From an uncultured Eubacteriales bacterium (GTDB taxonomy: Bacteria; Bacillota; Clostridia; Oscillospirales; CAG-272): a DNA stretch of 7,849 nt. The notes beneath the pieces were generated by a model. It did not search any database. It was not told the DNA's origin and saw only the letters and a list, made by a program, of their open reading frames with translations. Below, in pieces: positions 1 through 6,188 of the stretch (the stretch's first letter is position 1; the number at the start of each line of letters is the position of its first letter). The stretch spans positions 1-7,849 of the forward strand of contig CAJLXA010000059.1 in NCBI GenBank assembly GCA_905210485.1. Direction: 5' to 3'. The translations under genes and the position numbers were made by a program.

Positions 1-666
1 GTTGTATTTCTGATCAAGGAAAAAGCCGGTTTTCTGACCGTTCATATAGTCCACGTCGTAAAGGATTCCGTTTTCCGTGATCCGTACGATTCCGGGAAGA
101 TCGTCCCGGAATCCTTCCGCGCGGTAGAATCCCGTATATTGATCCATACCTTCCAGTGCGCGTATGGCTACGTCATTGCGTTCATATACGGCGTCGATTT
201 TTTCGCCTTCGGCGCGCAATTCCTCAACCAGCATACGGTAGAGCATGTCTTTTCTTAATTCAATGCCGAGGGAGAGCGTTTGCGTAACAAGAATATTTTC
301 AAAACGGTCAACAGTGAAACCGGGGAAGCGATCCGCCTCGCCGAAAATCAGGCGGCAGGCACGGCGGTCTTCTTTCGGCATGACCGTGCGGCGATAAAGA
401 AGCGCGTGTTTTATGCGGCGCTGAAAAAACGCTTCGTCAAAGCGGTCGTTGGCGTTATCCGAAATCACACGAACGCGGATCTTGGACATGCTGTTGTAAA
501 ATCCGCTGCCGAGATAGCGGCCGCGCTGGGAAAATACGTCCACAACGGCGCCGTTTTCCACTTCGTCCGTCGCCGTAACCTCATCGGCGTATACCCATGG
601 ATGCCCGCCGCGCAGTGCGCGTTCGCCTTTTTCCGTAATGCTGATCTTGCCGAAATTCCGTTCCAT
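1..666 (-). CDS. rlmI: Class I SAM-dependent 23S rRNA (cytosine-5) methyltransferase, RlmI/YwbD type, N-terminal part (cut by window edge)
   Basis: I translated the minus strand from ATG at 666-664: 222 codons are open to the window edge, so the 3' end is missing (family members are near 390 residues). An N-terminal PUA RNA-binding domain (about residues 1-75) shows RALRGGHPWVYADEV (16-30) and IRVRVIS (63-69). Then come LIFGEADRFPGFTVDRF (106-122) and, at the very end, NGQKTGFFLDQKYN (209-222), the family hallmark before the SAM-binding core. The core itself lies outside the window. E. coli RlmI makes m5C1962 in 23S rRNA; the same target here is inferred, and the symbol is family-level. The start is fixed by GGAG seven bases upstream; the ATG at 679 is out of frame. 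It is transcribed away from rplU from its own promoter at 697-725. Confidence 0.85.
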   Translation of the reverse strand, partial: MERNFGKISITEKGERALRGGHPWVYADEVTATDEVENGAVVDVFSQRGRYLGSGFYNSMSKIRVRVISDNANDRFDEAFFQRRIKHALLYRRTVMPKEDRRACRLIFGEADRFPGFTVDRFENILVTQTLSLGIELRKDMLYRMLVEELRAEGEKIDAVYERNDVAIRALEGMDQYTGFYRAEGFRDDLPGIVRITENGILYDVDYMNGQKTGFFLDQKYN

Positions 667-696
667 AATCTGACTCCATAAATATTGAATACATGT

Positions 697-725
697 ATTT
701 TACCATATTATCGCTTTTTTTTCAA
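697..725 (-). promoter_or_regulatory. Sigma-A-type promoter for the rRNA methyltransferase gene
   Basis: Read on the minus strand: -35 TTGAAA (725-720), a 17-base spacer, then -10 TAAAAT (702-697) preceded by TGG, an extended -10 element. Transcription would start near 690, giving a leader of about 25 bases before the ATG at 666. It diverges from the rplU promoter; the two -35 boxes are about 60 bases apart. Confidence 0.8.
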
Positions 726-786
726 GAGAATCGGCGGAAATATCGAAAAAAATCGGGAAAAGTCGTGAGTTTTTTTATGAAAACTA

Positions 787-815
787 TTGACTTCCAACGA
801 GAGAAATGGTAAAAT
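787..815 (+). promoter_or_regulatory. Sigma-A-type promoter for the rplU-prp-rpmA operon
   Basis: -35 TTGACT (787-792), 17-base spacer, -10 TAAAAT (810-815) with an extended TGG just before it. The predicted start point is near 822. This also settles the rplU start: the in-frame ATG at 806 lies inside the spacer, upstream of the transcript start, so it cannot be used from this promoter. Confidence 0.85.
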
Positions 816-821
816 ATTTCT

Positions 822-898
822 TGACGCATGTGTCGGGTCATAAACGGCGACAAGCCTACCTTAAACAGCGATCTCGTAAGAAAGAGAGGTACTATTTC
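822..898 (+). promoter_or_regulatory. Structured 5' leader of rplU, L21-leader-like, able to pair the ribosome binding site
   Basis: The short leader between the predicted transcript start and the GTG of rplU can fold. One stem pairs TGTCG (831-835) with CGACA (848-852). A second pairs TACCT (857-861) with AGGTA (887-891), and a third pairs CTC (873-875) with GAG (884-886) around the loop GTAAGAAA. Together the last two cover the ribosome binding site GAGGT (886-890), 8 bases before the GTG. A Firmicutes L21 leader RNA family is known upstream of rplU and is thought to mediate feedback by L21. That this leader belongs to the family is inferred from position and folding, not from a covariance search. 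Confidence 0.6.
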
Positions 899-1207
899 GT
901 GTTTGCAGTAATCAAAACCGGCGGAAAACAGTACAAAGTCACCGAAGGTGAAGTTATTTTCGTTGAAAAGCTTGATCTCGAAGAAGGCGCAACCGTCAAT
1001 TTCGATCAGGTTCTGGCCGTATCCGGCAATGAACTCAAAGTTGGCACGCCCTTTGTTGACGGCGCTTCCGTTAGCGCGACTGTTCTGAAGAACGGTAAAT
1101 CGAAGAAGATTTATGTTCTGAAGTATAAGTCGAAGAAAAACGAGAAGAAGAAGATCGGTCACAGACAGGCTTACACCAAGGTTCAGATCAACAAGATCGT
1201 AGGTTAA
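899..1207 (+). CDS. rplU: 50S ribosomal protein L21
   Basis: L21 binds 23S rRNA in the large ribosomal subunit. The product is 102 residues, the usual length for Bacillus and Clostridium L21. It begins FAVIKTGGKQYKV, the classic L21 N-terminus, and ends with the basic segment KIYVLKYKSKKNEKKKIGHRQ followed by VQINKIVG. I chose GTG at 899: it gives the family N-terminus and has GAGGT 8 bases upstream. A longer frame from ATG 806 would add 31 residues unlike any L21, and that ATG lies within the promoter. First gene of an operon with prp and rpmA; the prp ATG follows the stop after only two bases, suggesting translational coupling. Probably regulated through the leader at 822-898. Confidence 0.97.
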   Translation: MFAVIKTGGKQYKVTEGEVIFVEKLDLEEGATVNFDQVLAVSGNELKVGTPFVDGASVSATVLKNGKSKKIYVLKYKSKKNEKKKIGHRQAYTKVQINKIVG

Positions 1208-1209
1208 TC

Positions 1210-1572
1210 ATGACAAAAGTTGTTTTTTATAAGGAAAACGGTGTTTTTTACGGCTTTGAAGAGCAGGGGCACACCGGGTTCGGCGAAGAGGGAGACGATG
1301 TTCTTTGCGCCGCGCTTTCGGCTATGACCATGCTTCTCATCAATGCCATTGAAGTTTCCTACGCTTCGGACGTTGATTATGTGATTGACGAGAAAACCAC
1401 CGATATCCGGCTCACGGCAAAAGCGGCGCTTCCGCGTTTTGAAAGCGACATCCGCAAACAGTTTGCCGTTTCCGGCCTTATACAGGCTTATTTTTTCCAA
1501 CTGAACGACCTGACGGAGGACTATTATCAGTTTCTGACCGTTGAGGAAAAAGAAGTTCCGTATAAAAAATAA
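1210..1572 (+). CDS. prp: Ribosomal-processing cysteine protease Prp (YsxB family)
   Basis: A 120-residue protein of the YsxB/Prp family. The catalytic pair is visible: His21 in GHTGFGEEG and Cys33 in DDVLCAALSAMT, at the spacing known for this family. In Staphylococcus aureus, Prp removes the N-terminal extension of L27, a step essential for ribosome function. The L27 encoded next door has exactly such an extension, so enzyme and substrate are co-transcribed. The gene starts two bases after the rplU stop with only a weak AGG upstream inside the rplU end, which suggests it is translated by coupling and at lower level than the ribosomal proteins. The older annotation of this family is uncharacterised YsxB. 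Confidence 0.95.
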   Translation: MTKVVFYKENGVFYGFEEQGHTGFGEEGDDVLCAALSAMTMLLINAIEVSYASDVDYVIDEKTTDIRLTAKAALPRFESDIRKQFAVSGLIQAYFFQLNDLTEDYYQFLTVEEKEVPYKK

Positions 1573-1576
1573 GCGT

Positions 1577-1590
1577 ACTCCCGAGGGAGT
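1577..1590 (+). repeat. Short perfect palindrome between prp and rpmA
   Basis: ACTCCCGAGGGAGT sits in the 41-base gap between the prp stop and the rpmA ATG, 10 bases before the GGAGG (1601-1605) of rpmA. In RNA it would fold as ACTCC/GGAGT with a CGAG loop. No U-tract follows, so it is not a terminator. It might protect or separate the rpmA part of the message, or be chance. Confidence 0.35.
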
Positions 1591-1613
1591 TATCAAAAAC
1601 GGAGGAATGAAAG

Positions 1614-1892
1614 ATGCTTAAGCTGAGTTTGCAGTTCTTCGCCCATAAAAAGGGCGTTGGTTCTACCAAAAACGGCCGTGATAGCGAATCGAAACGCCTT
1701 GGCGTTAAGAGAGGCGACGGTCAGGCAGTGCTTGCCGGCAATATCCTTGTCAGACAGCGCGGCACGAAGATCCATCCCGGCGTCAATGTCGGTATCGGTT
1801 CCGATGACACGCTCTATGCTTTGATTGACGGTACCGTTAAATTCGAGTACTATGCTAAGGACAAGAAGCGCGTAAGCGTTTACGCCGACTAA
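1614..1892 (+). CDS. rpmA: 50S ribosomal protein L27 precursor with Prp-cleavable N-terminal extension
   Basis: L27 reaches toward the peptidyl transferase centre with its N-terminus. The 92-residue product begins MLKLSLQFFAHKKGVGSTKN, followed by GRDSESKRLGVKRGDGQ, VLAGNILVRQRGTKIHPG and NVGIGSDDTLYAL, all typical L27 blocks. Unlike E. coli L27 it carries the Firmicutes-type extension: residues 1-9 (MLKLSLQFF) would be cut off by Prp after Phe9, leaving Ala10 as the mature N-terminus. The start has a strong GGAGG 8 bases upstream. Last gene of the operon; a terminator begins 4 bases after the stop. In many Firmicutes obg follows rpmA, but here an unrelated gene does. Confidence 0.97.
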   Translation: MLKLSLQFFAHKKGVGSTKNGRDSESKRLGVKRGDGQAVLAGNILVRQRGTKIHPGVNVGIGSDDTLYALIDGTVKFEYYAKDKKRVSVYAD

Positions 1893-1896
1893 CAGA

Positions 1897-1932
1897 AAAA
1901 GGGCAGAGAAATCTGCTCTTTTCTTGATTTTT
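1897..1932 (+). terminator. Rho-independent terminator of the rplU operon
   Basis: AAAAGGGCAGA (1897-1907) pairs with TCTGCTCTTTT (1912-1922), 11 pairs with one G-U, closing a GAAA tetraloop. It is followed by the T-rich stretch to 1932. It starts right after the rpmA stop, as expected for an operon end. Confidence 0.85.
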
Positions 1933-1952
1933 ACCCGAAAAAAGCAAATTAT
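1924..1952 (+). promoter_or_regulatory. Possible weak promoter for the nucleotidyltransferase-deacetylase pair
   Basis: TTGATT (1924-1929), 17-base spacer, AATTAT (1947-1952): four of six consensus bases in each box. It overlaps the tail of the rpmA terminator and would give a leader of about 35 bases. Much weaker than the three other promoters in the window; read-through from rpmA is an alternative source of transcription. Confidence 0.3.
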
Positions 1953-1993
1953 TACTGTATCGACATCAAAAAAATCCAAAAGGAGAGATACAT

Positions 1994-2911
1994 ATGACAC
2001 TCGTTGTTCTTGCCGCCGGCATGGGTTCGCGCTACGGTGGTCTGAAGCAGATGGATCCCATGACCGAAAACGGAGAATTTATCATTGACTTTTCCGTATA
2101 TGACGCTTTGCGTGCCGGATACGATAAAGTGGTGTTTATCATCAAACACGAGATTTATGACGCGTTTCATGAAACGATCGGTAAACGCATCTCCGAAAAA
2201 ATCGAAACGCATTATGTGTTCCAGACGCCGACGCTCGGTATTCCCGCAGATTTCACCGTTCCTGCGGAGCGTGTAAAACCTTTCGGTACGGCACATGCGC
2301 TCATGGCCTGCCGCGATATTGTAAAAGAACCGTTCGCCGTTATCAATGCCGATGACTATTACGGCACCGAAGCCTATCGTCTTGCAAAAGAATACATGGA
2401 AAGCGCAGAAGAAACGCCGACGTTCGCACATTTCTGCATGGCCGGCTACCGCCTCGGCAATACGTTGACCGATTCCGGCACGGTTTCGCGCGGTATTTGC
2501 GAAAAGGACGAAAACGATCTTCTCACGTCTATTACGGAACGCACAAAGATCCGTCACGCGGCCGATAAATCCTGCGCCGAATATCTCGACGATAACGGTG
2601 TATGGAATAAACTTTCCTATGACAGTATTGCGTCTATGAATTTCTTCGGATTTACTCCGGCCATTTTTTCACATCTTGAACCGGGTTTTGCTGATTTTCT
2701 TCGCAATCCCCACACCGATCTTTTGAAAGGCGAATATTTCCTGCCTAAAGCAGTCGACGAAATGCTGACCGCGAAACGTTGCGATCTCAAAATTCTTTCC
2801 ACACCGGACTCATGGATCGGCGTTACTTACCCCGATGACAAAGCCGGCGTTGTCGCGCAGATCAAGGCAAAAATCGAACAGGGAATCTACCCGGATAAAC
2901 TTTGGAATTAA
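1994..2911 (+). CDS. Nucleotidyltransferase family protein (sugar-phosphate NTP-transferase fold)
   Basis: A cytosolic 305-residue protein. The N-terminus LAAGMGSRYGGLKQ (6-19) is the nucleotide-binding signature of enzymes that join an NTP to a sugar phosphate or similar acceptor (G-x-G-S-R, then Lys18). PFGTAHA (96-102) matches the base/sugar-contacting loop, and VINADDYYG (116-124) supplies the acidic metal-binding residues Asp120/Asp121. The start is supported by AGGAGAG upstream of the ATG. The second half (about 150-305) diverges from well-known pyrophosphorylases such as GalU or RmlA, so neither NTP nor acceptor can be named. The next gene follows after 11 bases and encodes a secreted deacetylase, suggesting but not proving a shared role in a surface glycan. 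Confidence 0.85.
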   Translation: MTLVVLAAGMGSRYGGLKQMDPMTENGEFIIDFSVYDALRAGYDKVVFIIKHEIYDAFHETIGKRISEKIETHYVFQTPTLGIPADFTVPAERVKPFGTAHALMACRDIVKEPFAVINADDYYGTEAYRLAKEYMESAEETPTFAHFCMAGYRLGNTLTDSGTVSRGICEKDENDLLTSITERTKIRHAADKSCAEYLDDNGVWNKLSYDSIASMNFFGFTPAIFSHLEPGFADFLRNPHTDLLKGEYFLPKAVDEMLTAKRCDLKILSTPDSWIGVTYPDDKAGVVAQIKAKIEQGIYPDKLWN

Positions 2912-2922
2912 GGCGAGTTTCA

Positions 2923-4098
2923 ATGAAGATACTGCACAGATTTGTCTGTCTCTTTCTTGCATTGGCAATCTCGTTTCCGCTTTTATCTCTTATCGCCTGT
3001 AACGACTCCGATAAGGACGGTTCCGATAACGTCTCTTCGGAAACAGAGGTTAAAAAGATGGACTATTCTTCCTATAGCGCACCGAAAATCGCAAAATGGT
3101 ACGGAAATAAGAAAGCCGCCGTGACGCTTACGTTTGATGACGGGCAGATTGAAACCGGCGAATATATTGCGGAACTTTTTTCTGATCTCGGTTTACGCGG
3201 AACAATGTTCATGATTCTCGAACATTATCTTTCGGAACGGACGCCGCGTGAAGGAACGGCCGCTTATGAAGAGTGGATTTCCCGCTGGCAGAGCGTTGCG
3301 GATACGGGAACGCTTGACATCGGCAACCATTCCTATCATCATTACAGCAATGTCATGTATCGTGACGGCGTTTCCAGCCGGAAAGACGAAAATTATGAGA
3401 CCGAGATCGCCGCGGCGGACAGAAAATTGCGCGCATATTTTCCCGATCAGCGCCTTATCGGCTTCGCAACGCCGGGTGGCGGTTATTGCGAAAAGACCCG
3501 TGATATGCTTTTAGGATACGGCTATCTCGCCAACCGTACTCTTGGTAGCGGGCAAAACAAAAGTTCGCCTGACGATATGATGAATATTACGGCGGTGCAG
3601 TTAATGAAGAATACCGATCCCAAAGCGGTGAAAAAAGCGCTGGATACAGCGATTGCGGAGGGAAACTGGTATGTTGAACTTCTGCATTGCGTGGCCGATG
3701 AAAATGACGTTGCCGTTTGGCCGGCAATGGATAGTTATACAGCGCCCCGCGATTTTGCCGAAGAACATTACGGTTACATCGCCGCGCGGCGAGAAGATAT
3801 TTTCTGCGGCAGTTTCAATGATGTTGCTGCCTATATTATCGAACGTGACAACACTACATTTTCTTATACTGACGCCACTGAAAACACGTTGATTATAACG
3901 GCTGAAACAAGTTTTGACGACGTGCGCCTTGATTTTCCGCTGACGGTAACGCTGGAAGTTCCGAAAGAATGGGAAAAGGTCAATGTGCATCAGATGGGAA
4001 ATGCAGTTTATACAGTCTTTACGGAGGACGGACGTCATTATATTCGTGCCGATCTGATTCCGAACGATATGCCGATCACACTGTCGAATGCAAACTGA
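2923..4098 (+). CDS. Lipoprotein polysaccharide deacetylase (NodB/CE4 fold) with atypical motifs
   Basis: The 391-residue product begins with a lipoprotein signal: KILHR, a hydrophobic stretch and the lipobox LIAC with Cys26 as the lipidated residue, then an acidic Ser/Asp linker (27-45). The NodB domain (about 60-300) shows motif 1 TFDDG (70-74; Asp72 and Asp73), motif 2 HSYHH (136-140; metal-binding His136 and His140) and motif 5 LLH (253-255). Motif 3, usually R-x-P-x-G, reads ATPGG (182-186), so its Arg is Ala; no D-x-W motif 4 is evident. It probably removes acetyl groups from a surface or dietary polysaccharide; the substrate is unknown. The C-terminal 90 residues look like a beta-rich accessory domain. 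I chose ATG 2923 (AAGG upstream) over an in-frame TTG at 2902, which overlaps the previous gene. Confidence 0.88.
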   Translation: MKILHRFVCLFLALAISFPLLSLIACNDSDKDGSDNVSSETEVKKMDYSSYSAPKIAKWYGNKKAAVTLTFDDGQIETGEYIAELFSDLGLRGTMFMILEHYLSERTPREGTAAYEEWISRWQSVADTGTLDIGNHSYHHYSNVMYRDGVSSRKDENYETEIAAADRKLRAYFPDQRLIGFATPGGGYCEKTRDMLLGYGYLANRTLGSGQNKSSPDDMMNITAVQLMKNTDPKAVKKALDTAIAEGNWYVELLHCVADENDVAVWPAMDSYTAPRDFAEEHYGYIAARREDIFCGSFNDVAAYIIERDNTTFSYTDATENTLIITAETSFDDVRLDFPLTVTLEVPKEWEKVNVHQMGNAVYTVFTEDGRHYIRADLIPNDMPITLSNAN

Positions 4099-4107
4099 TT
4101 TCAATAG

Positions 4108-4144
4108 AAAAATCCGCGTTAAAAAACGCGGATTTTTATTTTTT
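4108..4144 (+). terminator. Strong rho-independent terminator after the deacetylase gene, possibly bidirectional
   Basis: AAAAATCCGCGTT (4108-4120) pairs perfectly with AACGCGGATTTTT (4125-4137) around an AAAA loop, and T-rich sequence runs to 4144. It begins 10 bases after the stop. Because the outer pairs are A-T, the minus-strand transcript also ends in a U-run, so it may stop clpX transcripts too. Confidence 0.92.
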
Positions 4145-4150
4145 GCTGTG

Positions 4151-4176
4151 AAAAACGAGGCTCCGGACATTGGAGC
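4151..4176 (-). terminator. Possible weak terminator downstream of clpX
   Basis: On the minus strand GCTCC (4176-4172) pairs with GGAGC (4164-4160) around seven bases, followed three bases later by TTTTT (4155-4151). It lies 27 bases past the clpX stop. The stem is short; the hairpin at 4108-4137 is the likelier end point. Confidence 0.4.
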
Positions 4177-4202
4177 TACGGAAAAGAACGCTGCCTGAAA
4201 AC

Positions 4203-5522
4203 TTATGCGTCTCTTTTTTCGGTAACGGTGTCTTCGGATGCCGGCGTCGTATCGTCGCGGTAGAACAAAAGCGGTTCGCCCGTTTTCCTCACGGCCTCTG
4301 GCGTGATCTCTATTTTGGCAACGCGGTTGTCAGAGGGAAGTTCATACATCGGTTTCATCATGACTTCTTCAAGAATAGAGCGCAGTCCGCGCGCGCCGGT
4401 TTCGCGTTCAATGGCCAGTTCGGCGATGGCAGTCAGCGCTTCGGGATCAAAGACAAGTTCGATTCCGTCGTACGCCATAATTTTCTGATATTGTTTACAC
4501 AGGGCATTTTTCGGTTCTACCAGAATACGCACAAGCGCGTCTTTGTCGAGACTTTCCAATGTGGTGATGATGGGAAGACGGCCGACAAGTTCGGGGATAA
4601 GGCCGTACTTGACAATGTCGTGAGGAGAGACGTCCCGGTAAATGCCGGTGTCTTTCTTATCGGATTTGGTGGCCGGTTGTCCGTTAAAACCGATGCTGTG
4701 TTTGCCTTTTCTCTGGCCTATGATATCGGCAAGTCCGTCGAAAGCGCCGCCGCAGATAAAGAGAATATTCTCTGTATGAATCTGAATGAATTCCTGGTTC
4801 GGGTGTTTACGTCCGCCCTGCGGAGGAACATTGGCGACCGTGCCTTCAAGAATTTTCAGCAATGCCTGCTGCACACCTTCGCCGGATACGTCGCGGGTAA
4901 TGGAGCGGTTTTCGCTTTTTCTTGAAATTTTATCGATTTCGTCAATATAGATAATACCGCGTTCGGCCTTTTCCACGTCATAATCCGCCGCCTGAATCAG
5001 GCGGAGAAGAATATTTTCGACGTCTTCGCCGACATATCCTGCCTCCGTAAGCGTTGTGGCATCGGCAATGGCGAAGGGAACCTTCAGTGTGCGCGCAAGC
5101 GTTTGCGCAAGATAGGTCTTGCCGACGCCGGTCGGGCCGAGAAGCAGAACGTTACTTTTCTGAAGTTCCACGCCGTCATCGGCAAGAGCGTCGTTTTTCT
5201 CATTACGGCTGAGAATACGTTTATAGTGATTGTAAACTGCGACCGAAAGTACTTTTTTGGCTTCTTCCTGACCGATCACATGCTGGTCAAGGCTTTTTTT
5301 GATCTCCATCGGTTTCGGAAGCGTCTCAAACGTCAGAATATCGGAAGACGGAGCGGCGGAAGACATCAGTTTTGTCTGTTCTGCAATCATTTCACTGCAG
5401 GCGTCGATACAATTGTCGCAGATATAGGTGCCGTCCGTAGAAGGAATCAGGAACATAACCTGATCTTCGGTTCGCCTGCAAAACGAGCAGTGGCGGAGCG
5501 GCGGGGTATTGTTCTTTGCCAT
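4203..5522 (-). CDS. clpX: ATP-dependent Clp protease ATP-binding subunit ClpX
   Basis: ClpX is the AAA+ unfoldase that feeds tagged or damaged proteins into ClpP. The 439-residue protein has every expected part. The N-terminal zinc-binding domain has Cys12, Cys15, Cys35 and Cys38. Walker A is GPTGVGKT (129-136), the substrate-gripping pore loop is GYVG (162-165), and Walker B is IIYIDEID (190-197) with Asp194 and Glu195. The RKH loop is at 238-240, the ClpP-docking IGF tripeptide at 277-279, the arginine finger is Arg315 in ELVGR, and sensor II is Arg378 in GARGLR. The C-terminal tail after about residue 420 is acidic and variable. It starts 24 bases after the clpP stop with a GAGGT upstream, so it is the third gene of tig-clpP-clpX. 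No lon gene follows; the next gene converges on it. Confidence 0.98.
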   Translation of the reverse strand: MAKNNTPPLRHCSFCRRTEDQVMFLIPSTDGTYICDNCIDACSEMIAEQTKLMSSAAPSSDILTFETLPKPMEIKKSLDQHVIGQEEAKKVLSVAVYNHYKRILSRNEKNDALADDGVELQKSNVLLLGPTGVGKTYLAQTLARTLKVPFAIADATTLTEAGYVGEDVENILLRLIQAADYDVEKAERGIIYIDEIDKISRKSENRSITRDVSGEGVQQALLKILEGTVANVPPQGGRKHPNQEFIQIHTENILFICGGAFDGLADIIGQRKGKHSIGFNGQPATKSDKKDTGIYRDVSPHDIVKYGLIPELVGRLPIITTLESLDKDALVRILVEPKNALCKQYQKIMAYDGIELVFDPEALTAIAELAIERETGARGLRSILEEVMMKPMYELPSDNRVAKIEITPEAVRKTGEPLLFYRDDTTPASEDTVTEKRDA

Positions 5523-5546
5523 CGGTGTTATTTACCTCGGTTCGGA

Positions 5547-6152
5547 TTATTTCGATTCGGTGCTGTCGGAAATCCTTTTATCAATGACCTTATCTACCAG
5601 ACCGTAAGCCATTGCGTCGGCGGCGCTCATAAAATTATCGCGTTCCGTATCGCGTTCAATGGTTTCAAGCGGTTTTCCGGTGTTTGCGGCAAGAATCTTG
5701 TTCAGCTTTTCACGCATAAGCAGGATATGGTCGGCCGCAATTTTAATATCGGTGGCCTGACCCTTGGCGCCGCCGAGCGGTTGATGGATCATGATTTCGG
5801 CGTTCGGAAGAACAAGACGCTTGCCCTTTGCGCCGGAGGAAAGCAGAAACGCGCCCATGCTGGCGGCCATACCGACGCAGATCGTCGAAACGTCGCACTT
5901 AATGAAGTTCATGGTGTCATAAATGGCAAGGCCCGCGCTGACAGAGCCGCCGGGACTGTTGATGTAGAACGAAATATCTTTATCGGGATCCTGCGCTTCG
6001 AGGAAGAGAAGCTGTGCCACAATAATGGACGCCGTGGCGTCATTCACTTCATCGGAAAGAAAAATAATACGATCTTCAAGCAGGCGGGAATAAATATCAT
6101 AAGAACGCTCGCCGCGTGAAGTTTGTTCAATGACCATTGGTACCAGTGCCAT
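5547..6152 (-). CDS. clpP: ATP-dependent Clp protease proteolytic subunit ClpP
   Basis: The 201-residue product is a full-length ClpP serine protease subunit, which forms the tetradecameric chamber served by ClpX. The catalytic triad is Ser98 in GMAASMGAF, His123 in MIHQPLGG and Asp172 in RDTERDNF. YINSPGGSVSAGLAIYDTM (63-81) forms the oxyanion-hole region. The N-terminus MALVPMVIEQTSRGERSYDI matches Firmicutes ClpP, with a short propeptide-like start before the axial-loop segment. GGAGG lies 8 bases before the ATG. The ClpX encoded next carries the IGF loop that docks on ClpP. The 153-base gap from tig holds a foldable element (6189-6298). I see no CtsR-type GGTCAAA heptad repeats upstream, so CtsR control is not supported by sequence. 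Confidence 0.98.
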   Translation of the reverse strand: MALVPMVIEQTSRGERSYDIYSRLLEDRIIFLSDEVNDATASIIVAQLLFLEAQDPDKDISFYINSPGGSVSAGLAIYDTMNFIKCDVSTICVGMAASMGAFLLSSGAKGKRLVLPNAEIMIHQPLGGAKGQATDIKIAADHILLMREKLNKILAANTGKPLETIERDTERDNFMSAADAMAYGLVDKVIDKRISDSTESK

Positions 6153-6188
6153 AGGGAATACCTCCGAATTTAATTAATATACGGAAAA

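Noticed and set aside
280..681. Plus-strand open frame of 133 codons
   Set aside because: It lies entirely antisense to the rRNA methyltransferase, which shows clear family motifs, and its translation resembles nothing.
806..898. N-terminal extension of L21 from the in-frame ATG at 806
   Set aside because: The ATG lies in the -35/-10 spacer, upstream of the predicted transcript start. The added 31 residues are unlike L21, and GTG 899 gives the exact family N-terminus with a ribosome binding site.
722..1162. Minus-strand open frame of 146 codons across the rplU promoter
   Set aside because: It is antisense to rplU and its leader and has no recognisable domain.
1952..2557. Minus-strand open frame of 201 codons
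   Set aside because: Antisense to the nucleotidyltransferase, whose motifs and ribosome binding site are clear.
2902..2922. TTG start for the deacetylase overlapping the previous gene
   Set aside because: ATG 2923 gives a proper lipoprotein signal peptide directly and has AAGG upstream; the TTG adds a charged MELRRVS segment before it.
4170..4925. Plus-strand open frame of 251 codons opposite clpX
   Set aside because: Antisense shadow of clpX. It also starts right after a strong plus-strand terminator, with no promoter.
5103..6119. Plus-strand open frame of 338 codons spanning the clpX-clpP junction
   Set aside because: Long, but wholly antisense to two fully conserved genes. The basic, Phe- and Arg-rich composition is typical of the reverse of coding sequence with this codon bias.
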